NCBI GenBank assembly: GCA_027943245.1
Contig: JANDJZ010000127.1
Location: forward strand, 1-64,000
Length of the DNA: 64,000 nucleotides
Origin: Acanthamoeba sp. SK_2022b
Taxonomy: Eukaryota; Discosea; Longamoebia; Acanthamoebidae
Reading direction: 5' to 3'
Within the stretch, counting starts at the first letter, position 1, and the number at the start of each line of letters is the position of its first letter. Shown here one piece after another: positions 56,542 to 64,000 of the stretch. The notes below the pieces were generated by a model that was not told the origin of the DNA, ran no database searches, and worked only from the letters and a program-made list of their open reading frames with translations. A program made the position numbers and the translations under genes.

Positions 56542-57004
56542 CTTCAGCTGTCTGGGTTTCCAGAGGGACTGCGCAAGGCTCCGGCCTGAAAGTCCAGGGC
56601 AGCGGGCGATAAGAGCAAATGCACCACGGACCTACCGCTGTACGCATCCTGGTTTTTTCCTGTTAACGACACTTACGTTGGCAGCAAGCCAAGCGTCACC
56701 GCTCAGATGGGTGCGCAGGAACGGCTGCAAGGAAGTTGGCCCAAGCATCCTTGAACTGCCTCTCCCTGGCATCATGAAGCAAACAAGCCAATGGTCATCA
56801 GATGACTTGAGTTGGGTGGCGCAACAGCCACAAACACATCACCAACCAATGATTGTGTGCTCCGTTTTAGTACGCAGGAGTAAATTCTGGCTTAGCACAG
56901 GTATCAGTAGGTGTGTATGCTGCCTTGAGAAAATTGTAGATCGCCTTTTGTCCGCCTGGTACGCAAGTGAAGCAGAGGCAGAGCAAAAAGGCGCTTGCAC
57001 GCAC

Positions 57005-60000
57005 TTACTGAGCGGCCCTCTTGGCAACATCGTCAAAGCAGGGCGAGCACAACAGGTTCGAGTGCGGCGTGGCAGTCCATCGCCAGCACCGAGGGCACTT
57101 GTCGCCCGGCATGCGCTCCACCGTCACTGTCAGCCAGCCGAGCCTCTGCTTCGCCTTCGGTGTCGACGCCGCAGCGGGCTTCTCGTCTTCTCTCGGGCGC
57201 TTACGCTCCGCCTCTGCTGCGCTCAGTTGTTCGTCGGAAGGCGTCTCCTCACCGCCATCGGTGAGATCGCTTCGGACTACACCGCAGGCCGACACTACAA
57301 AGTACTCGCTCAGCAGATCGTACTCGAGTCCCTCGCGCTCGGCCCGCTCGCCTTCGCTCCGCGCCAGCAGCCACAGGGCCGACCCCAGGTCGGTACGCAC
57401 GACGAGGCCCTCGCTCGTTTCTTCGTGGTAGTTGTTGGAGGTGGAGGTAGAGGCGGCGACTACGACAACATGCAACGTGAGCCTGGCTTCGAGCGACGAC
57501 TTGATCAAGCCGCCCTGTCTCGCTTCCTCCAGCTTCTTGTTGACCTTCTGCCTCGCCTTTTTCAGCGCGGCCCACATGCACTTGTACTCGTGCGGCTGCA
57601 GTGAAGGCGACGTATGAGCTGAGGAGAGGCTCTTCCACACGTCGACCGGCTCGCGCAGATCTTGCAGGTGGATCGAGCACGGCTTAGGCTTCTGGTAGTG
57701 GTCGCTCACCTGCGCGAGCCCGCCCCAGCGTACAGTCAGCACGTTCTCATGTGCACACAGACGTTGTGTAATGTGTTCGTTACCTCTTCGGCGAGGAAAG
57801 AAGTGATGGGGGCCAGCAGCCGTGTGAGAACGTCGAGAATCTCAGCGAGGGCTGTTTGGCTCGACCTCCGCTCCAGGCAATCCGGGTCGAGGAAGTACAG
57901 CCGTCGCTTGGCGCTCTCAAAGTAGAACCGGCTCAGCCTGCACACCACATCACACGCCACACGAGCATGCGGTAGCCCCTTAAGCGTGTGTGGTCGTTGT
58001 TGTGCAAAGTTTCGGTAGCAAGACGAGCAGTATGTGCCTCTGGCGACAGAAAAGGACGAGCGAGCTGTAGGCGCTGGCGTAGTTGTAGGTCTCGTAGGCG
58101 TGCCTGACCTGCCCATAGATGTTGTGCAGGGACGACAGGATGTACTGGTCTATCCCCAGCATTCTCACCAACTCCACCCGATTCTGCGTTTCGTCGGCGT
58201 TGCGTGTTATGGTGTTTCGTTAGGACAAGGCCAGAGTAGGGCGCAGCTTGGGCATGTACCTTAGATAGATCAAAGTCGGCCGTGTTCTGGAGGAGGAAAC
58301 GCATGGTGGAGCGGATTTTGCGGTAGTCGTCGGCTATCCCCTTCAGCAGCTCGTGTGATAGCACCACATCGCCGGTGTAGTCCGCACTGCACACCTGCCG
58401 CGATGGAGTGTCCCCAGTAAGCAGTCAACCACCCCGCGGGCTACGTCAACAATACACAGCGCGCACGTACACCACACTTACAGATAGCTGACAAAACCGC
58501 GTACCCACATGCGGAGCACATCGGCGTTGTACTGGGAGATAATCTCCTGTGGTGCGACGACGTTACCCTCGGACTTGGACATCTTGCGGCCGTCCTCGTC
58601 CACAACGAACCCGTGGGTGAGGAATGCCTTGCTGCACGTCCGGTCCGTCGCCACTAGCGAACAGAACATCGAGCTTTGGAACCAGCCCTGGTGCGCGTGT
58701 GGCGTGAGCTGTTGCCGGTGCGAATTCGCCTATGAGAGTATGCTTGGTTGTTTACCCGATGCTGGTCGGAGCCCTCGAGATAGAGATCGGCGGCGAATTC
58801 GCGGTCGAGACGCGAAGACACGTCGGATAGTGCCGACGAGGTGAGAACGGCGTAGGAGGACACGCCCGAGTCGAACCAGACGTCGAGAATGTCACGCTCC
58901 TTTTCAAACAACTGCAGATCAGAGACGCGCGTGCCGTTTGTTAGAACGAAGAAGCCACTGGTCGCCAGTGTATATGTTTGAAATGACTGCCTCGCAGGCA
59001 AGGCATGAGTTAGGGGAGTCAGTGGCTCCGCGTACCGTGGGATCCTTGTTGCCGCACGAGGGGCAACCAGGGAAGGTCGTCGTGCCGAACAGCTCGGCCA
59101 ACGGCACCTGAAGGGCTACATTAGCGGCCCAAGAACACTTGCAGAAGGGGGACCAGAGAGTGAAAAGAGAGAGGGAGTCGTACCTGTTCCCAGTAGTCGA
59201 TTCCATGCTTCTCAACACCGTTGGACACAGCCGCGACGATGTCTTCGTTCAGCTGCGCGTCGCCGCATTGGCGGCAATGCAGAGCGGGAATGGGAATGCC
59301 CCAGTGCCTATCCACACGCGCATGCACGGTGAGTCCCGGTAGCTGCATTGCGAGCAAAACAGATAATGATGGTGCGTGGCAGCGCACCGTTGCCGGCTGC
59401 AGCACCACTCGTTGCGAGTGCCGAGGAACGAGAGGAAGCGCTCCTTGCCCTTCGAGCCCTCCACAAACTCGACCTTCTCCGATACCTCCTTGAGCGCCTA
59501 GACGCGTTGTTTACATGTTGCGCCGACATGAGCGGGTGCACAGGTCGAACGTGTGGATGGCGCAAGAGAATCGGGAGGGAGGCAACCTTGGCGATGAGGA
59601 AGCGAGCAAATGTCGCGTTCTTGTTGAGCGAGAAGAACCACTGCTCTGTTGCACGGAATATCAGGCCGCTGTGGCACCGCCAGCAGTGCGGATACGAATG
59701 CGAGATCATGCCTGAGCAAAACGTCAGAGAGCAGCCAAGTACAAACACAGAATGGGCCGTGCCAGGAGCAGCCACATACCGAGGTGCAGCAGCCGCTCCT
59801 TGTCGTGGAGCGCGCGCAGTGCCCACTGCTGGCCTTCGGTAGAGACCTTCATGCCAACCAGAGATGCGGGCTGAATGCCCTCGGTGTAGCGGCCGTCCTC
59901 AGAAACAGGCGAGAAGATCTCCAGCTTGTTCAGCACGCCAATAGTGTAATCTGCGATCAGGAAGCGATCCAGTCAATGACACACAACACTACACAACACA

Positions 60001-61918
60001 GATTCATGAATGGCGGGGAGGGGCGAGGGGGATGAACCTTCTGGGCCACAGCCCGGCGCGAGGTGAACGACTCCTGTCGGCTGCACGCTTTCGGAGAACC
60101 CCCATGAGTGGAGGATAGCACCGACGTCGCAAGCGTACTCCTTCTGCGGGTGCGCAGAGGGTGTCTTGGGCGGCGGGACGCCTTTTCGGTCGCTACCGCT
60201 TCTCGATTCGCTGGACGCGGCCTCGTCGGTGCCCCCTTCCTCGTCCTGTTGCGCCTTCTCCTTCTTCTCCTTCAACAGCACCATTTTATCCAACAGCACC
60301 GGGACCTGCACGAGTGTGCAAATTAATGAATACTTTTTCGTTGTGGTGTCGTGTTGTGCGGTGTTGTGGCGAACCTCTAAGCCGTCGACCAGCGGGTGTT
60401 GAACCTTGAACGCGCTTCGCTCGAAAAAGATGGCAGGAAAGAAGGCCAGGACCCTCGACTCCCGGCACTTGAACAAGCCCACCAGCTTCTCCACTAGCTC
60501 CACGCCCACGAGCACCAGCACGCTCGATCGCTTCTGGAGATAGCGCGCGTCGAATAGCAACTTCAGCCTTTCTATCTCTTCGGCCTCGCTGCTGTTGCTG
60601 CCACTGCCACTGGTGCTCGCAGCGGCCGGCTTGCTGGCCGAGTCGACACCATTGACGGTGGCGGGGTCCCATTGCATGTAGAGCAGTGCGTAGTTGCCCG
60701 TGGGATTGAGCACCAGCGCGCGGTTCAACGGAATGGTCCACGGCGTGGTGGTCCACACCAGGAAGCTGATCTCGGCCTCGGGATGCATGTTCACTCCCAG
60801 CACTGGAGCACACGCAATGAATATAACAGAGCCATGCGTGCGGTGCGCTGAAGTCATGCGTTCGTACGCTTGGAGGCGAGGAGATCGCGGTAGGCCGTGG
60901 GCAGGGGAAACATAACGTAGCACGAGGGGTCCACACGGCTTTGGTATTCGATCTCGGCGTTGGCCAAGACAGTCTGGCACGAGGCGCACCACGGCACTGT
61001 CTTCTCCTTCCGCTCGACGTAGCCGCCATGCACGAACTTGCCAAACACGCGCAGCACGGTGGCCGCGTAGCGCGAGTCCATCGTCGTGTACCGGTGATCC
61101 CAGTCGGCGACCACTCCGAGCCGCTTGAAGTCCTCGGCCTGGTTGCTTATCCACGACTCAGCGTACTCGCTAAAACAATGTCAAACGGCAGAATGAGCCC
61201 CTAGCTTCGTTTTCGTCACTCGCGTGCACCACACATACGCAAGGCGGATCACTCACCGGCACAGAGCGCGGAGGTGCTGTCGGTCAATTTGGCGCTTATC
61301 CTTTTCGAGACCGTACTTCTCGGTGACCTTGAGCTCTATGGGCAGACCTAACGAGCGCGGAGAGTGGTGCGAAAGCCGTGAAGCGTGAGGCGCCAATTGC
61401 ACAGATGGAGCAAGGGAGGACATACCGTGACAGTCCCACCCAGGAATGAAGGGGCAGCATACGCCACTCATCCGCCTCGCCTTGGTTGTCACGTCCTTCA
61501 GCACCTTGTTCAGCGCGTGTCCTACATGAATCGGCCCATTGGCGTCTGTGATGCGAATGAAGAGAGCAGGCGCAACAGTCAAGGTTCCGCCAACAGCGTA
61601 CGCGCGTGGTGGGTGGTCGGTACAGGGCGGGCCATCGTGTAGAATGAACTCGGAATTGCCCAGGTTCTTGAGTTGACACTGTTGGTAGAGGCCCTCGTCT
61701 TGCCACCGCTTGAGCAGCTCTGGTTCGCGCACTTTGCCGTTGGCCTGCAGTGGGAAGGCCGACGGGAGGATGTTGCATGTCGCAGTGAAGCTGTTGGCCA
61801 TCTCGTTGGCCTGCTGGTGTTGCTGCGCCGCGGCCGCTGCGCGCTGTTGGTGTTTGGCAATCCTTTGTTTCTTGGCCTCCCTCCGACTCACCTTCTTCGT
61901 CTCTCCCTCCCCTTCCAT
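57005..61918 (-). CDS. Isoleucyl-tRNA synthetase, bacterial/organellar type
   Basis: This class I synthetase charges tRNA-Ile. The N terminus ([20 protein letters not shown]) is a basic, Gln-rich extension. Then come [20 protein letters not shown] (HIGH motif as HVGH, across an intron), [21 protein letters not shown] and [16 protein letters not shown]. The editing-domain signature is [19 protein letters not shown], followed by a Lys/Glu/Ser-rich insert not seen in most homologues and [13 protein letters not shown]. Then [72 protein letters not shown] and [18 protein letters not shown] (KMSKS). The anticodon-binding helices end with a zinc site, [10 protein letters not shown] and [10 protein letters not shown], typical of bacterial and mitochondrial IleRS. 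Roughly 20 exons. Whether it serves mitochondria or the cytosol cannot be settled here. Confidence 0.93.
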
Positions 61919-62229
61919 CTTTCCTCAACCGAAAAAATGGTATTAAAAAAGGAATAAAAATGTCAATTTAGTTACTCACCAACAGTTCGAATGGAGCAAC
62001 CTCGGAGAGAATGTACCTTGGCGAGTCCCAGGCGCTGCGGTGTGGAGTGTCGCTTCGAAGGGCCAGCTTATTTATGTTGCCTTTTCCTCCTTTTCCTTCC
62101 CAGCCTTTCTCGCACTTTTCTCAGATCCCAAGAGGCCAAGCAAGCGGTCTTTATTTGGTTGGTTTGACTTGGCCTGAGACCCCCTTGCGCAAACTGGCAG
62201 GTAAGCGTGCTTGTGCCAAGAAACCTCGT

Positions 62230-63923
62230 TTAGGCAAAGGGCTTCTGGTTGAGCAGGCGGTAGAGCATGTCGAGCGCGTTCTTGGGCTGGTTGTAGGGCA
62301 CCATGTGACCTGCAAACCGAACCTCCACGTGAGCATTTTCCCTCAACGCAAGAAAGGAGATCGCCTGGCGTACCGGCGTTGTTGACGATCAGGTAGGTGA
62401 GGCCGTTCGAGGAGCGGACAGAACCAGCGACCTTGCCATCAACGACCCACGTTCCGTTCTCTGTGCATAGCCGCGTAAGCATGCTGTGCTGTATGCGAGG
62501 CAGAGGGAGAGGAACGACGTACTGGCGCTGTTGAAGCCAGACCTGCCGGGCCAGAGCATGGTGTCAAGCATCTCGGTCGTGCCGTAGAAGTCGACCACGA
62601 GATCGTAGTTGCCGTTGTAGATCACCACGGGGATGCTCTTCAGGATGATTGGCAGATCAAACCTGTACGAGTACTCAAAGTCCTTCGACTCGAACGGCGC
62701 ATAGGCCTGTCATGGAAACATAATTGTTTGATTAATACACCTAAAAATAAATAAAAATAAAAAATGTGTCATTGAACTGAAGTTTGAGAAAGTGAGGGAG
62801 CGTACGGCGCCGCTGCACGCCTGCCACTGCCTGTCGCCGACGCCGAGCTTCCTCCTGGTGGCGGGCAGGTTGAGGTACTTGCCGATGTGCGACAGATCGT
62901 AGCACAGCGGAGGGTAGGTGCACGGCTCTCGGACGTCATAAACGTTCACGTTACCAGCGGCTGAACGGAGGCAGACAGGCGGTGAGCACTCACGCGCCAA
63001 GCCACACACGCAACAGGCGAAGACGTTGGTACCAGAGAGGGCGATCTGAAGGACCTGGTTGCAGTCGTAGAAGGCCTCGGAGTAGTCGCCGTTGGCAATG
63101 TCCGGCAGGCAAGAGCCGTAGAACTGCTCCTGGGTCTGGGCCAGGTCGCTCTGCATGTAGTGATAGTGAGACAGCCAGCTCTCGTCAGTCAAGGGCACCG
63201 TTAAACACGCTTTTGTTGTTTCCGTTTTGGAATAGAACTGCGGAGTGAGGTGAGCGGGTCGATGATGACGTACAGACGAGATGAGGTTGTGGGCGTACAG
63301 GAACGGACCCCACGACTTGGCCATCGAGACGGGATCGATCAGACCTGTCGTTGGTGTTTGTAGATTGCGCCGCTTACGAGGTGAGATTAGTGGGCTCACA
63401 AAAACCAAAGTTGATGAGAATGAGTCATTACCGTCACCGATCGCGATGGCCTGCAGGTTGATCTTGGGGTAACCGCCCTTGGCATTCATCTCAAGGATGT
63501 GGGCCGTGATGGCAGGAATGTAGTGGCCGGCATAGCTCTCACCTAACGTAAGCATGATCAACGCTTGCTCGAGCATGCACGAGAGGACGAGGCGAGATCG
63601 TACCCGTGATGAAGAACTTGGACTTGGCAAACTGGGGGTAGGTCTTGAAGAAATTCTGGAGGAAGGTGAACATCTCGGTGGCAACCATGCTCTGGTTCTT
63701 GATGTACGCCTGGTTGGCTACACATCGCGAGCAACAACAAGAGTGAGTGTGCCGACGGCCTGGATGATAACGAGGACAAACAAATGAAGGATGGACGCGG
63801 CCATACCATACGAGAAGCCGGTGTCGGCGGGCTGGTCGACGTAGAGCAAGTTGGCGAAGGAGTTCCAGCCGTAGGGGTTGTCCGACAGCGTCAAGTCGGG
63901 GTTGATCTTGTAGGGACCGTTCT
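62230..63923 (-). CDS. Serine carboxypeptidase S10, N terminus beyond the right edge
   Basis: A lysosomal or secreted carboxypeptidase with the alpha/beta hydrolase fold. The first exon in view starts after a CAG acceptor at 63924 with [20 protein letters not shown], then [16 protein letters not shown], the canonical NxxYVDxPxxTGFSY. Next come [29 protein letters not shown] with the catalytic Ser in [24 protein letters not shown], and a Cys-bearing lid region ([40 protein letters not shown]). [20 protein letters not shown] carries the Asp, [19 protein letters not shown] carries the His, and the gene ends NQKPFA-stop. The oxyanion WxNGGPGCSS exon must lie beyond 64000. A signal peptide is expected there. 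Closest in look to vitellogenic-type carboxypeptidases. Confidence 0.9.
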
Positions 63924-64000
63924 GTACGACGAAAACAAAACACGCGCAACGACAGCAAACGGGAACGGAATTGAGACGTCTACTTCGTTTTTTGAGTTCG

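Noticed and set aside
56378..57604. Long plus-strand open frame of about 400 codons
   Set aside because: It runs antisense through the 3' exons of the IleRS gene and the 5' part of the transporter gene, whose minus-strand motifs are unambiguous.

Overview
The window looks like nuclear DNA of a free-living, intron-dense amoebozoan, most likely Acanthamoeba or a close relative. This is inferred from gene content and structure and was not tested by a search. Genes are closely packed on both strands and cut by many short GT-AG introns. Several 5' splice sites read GTACG. Coding DNA is GC-rich, introns carry CA/TG microsatellites, and the genes are a typical eukaryotic amoeba mix: a cAMP-receptor-like GPCR, a formin, an AP-5 sigma subunit, a thymidine kinase, a queuosine salvage enzyme, a PRP38 splicing factor and serine carboxypeptidases.

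Layout. 1-16.5 kb: the 3' part of an unknown gene, a cAMP-receptor-like GPCR, a formin, the AP-5 sigma subunit, an acidic unknown protein, a histidine phosphatase, a tRNA-Glu, an AT-richer patch with two MITE-like fold-back elements, a sigma-type GST, a second identical tRNA-Glu, thymidine kinase and a small membrane protein. 16.5-20 kb: a lower-GC island holding a broken multidomain gene (SAP-like N terminus, nuclease-fold-like middle, kinase-like C terminus). 20-46 kb: dense housekeeping DNA with an LRR-PIN protein, an ABHD11-like hydrolase, a doubly lipidated small protein, a secreted Cys-rich protein, an S28 peptidase, an F-box/WD40 protein, NAD kinase, a SET protein, a small helical protein, an ADP-ribosylglycohydrolase-like enzyme, a DUF2419/QNG1 queuosine salvage protein and PRP38B. 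46-54.7 kb: a second lower-GC island made of decayed repeat-family genes. It includes a ~0.75 kb imperfect inverted duplication, at least 14 copies of a palindrome-like 15-16 bp motif, a decayed DDE-like transposase and a pair of 22-23 bp inverted repeats about 3 kb apart. 54.7-64 kb: a PIN/PILS-like transporter, a bacterial-type isoleucyl-tRNA synthetase and an S10 serine carboxypeptidase that runs off the right edge.

The conserved genes do not form an operon-like unit; they are independent housekeeping and signalling genes, several sharing short divergent promoter regions of about 150-300 bp. The most unusual material is in the two lower-GC islands. They share a repeated gene family (a segment around an AREEKEV motif occurs near 19.3 kb and 50.6 kb) and look like landing zones for mobile or effector-like genes. 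Exon boundaries were read by eye from GT/AG sites and frame continuity; terminal coordinates are firmer than internal ones.
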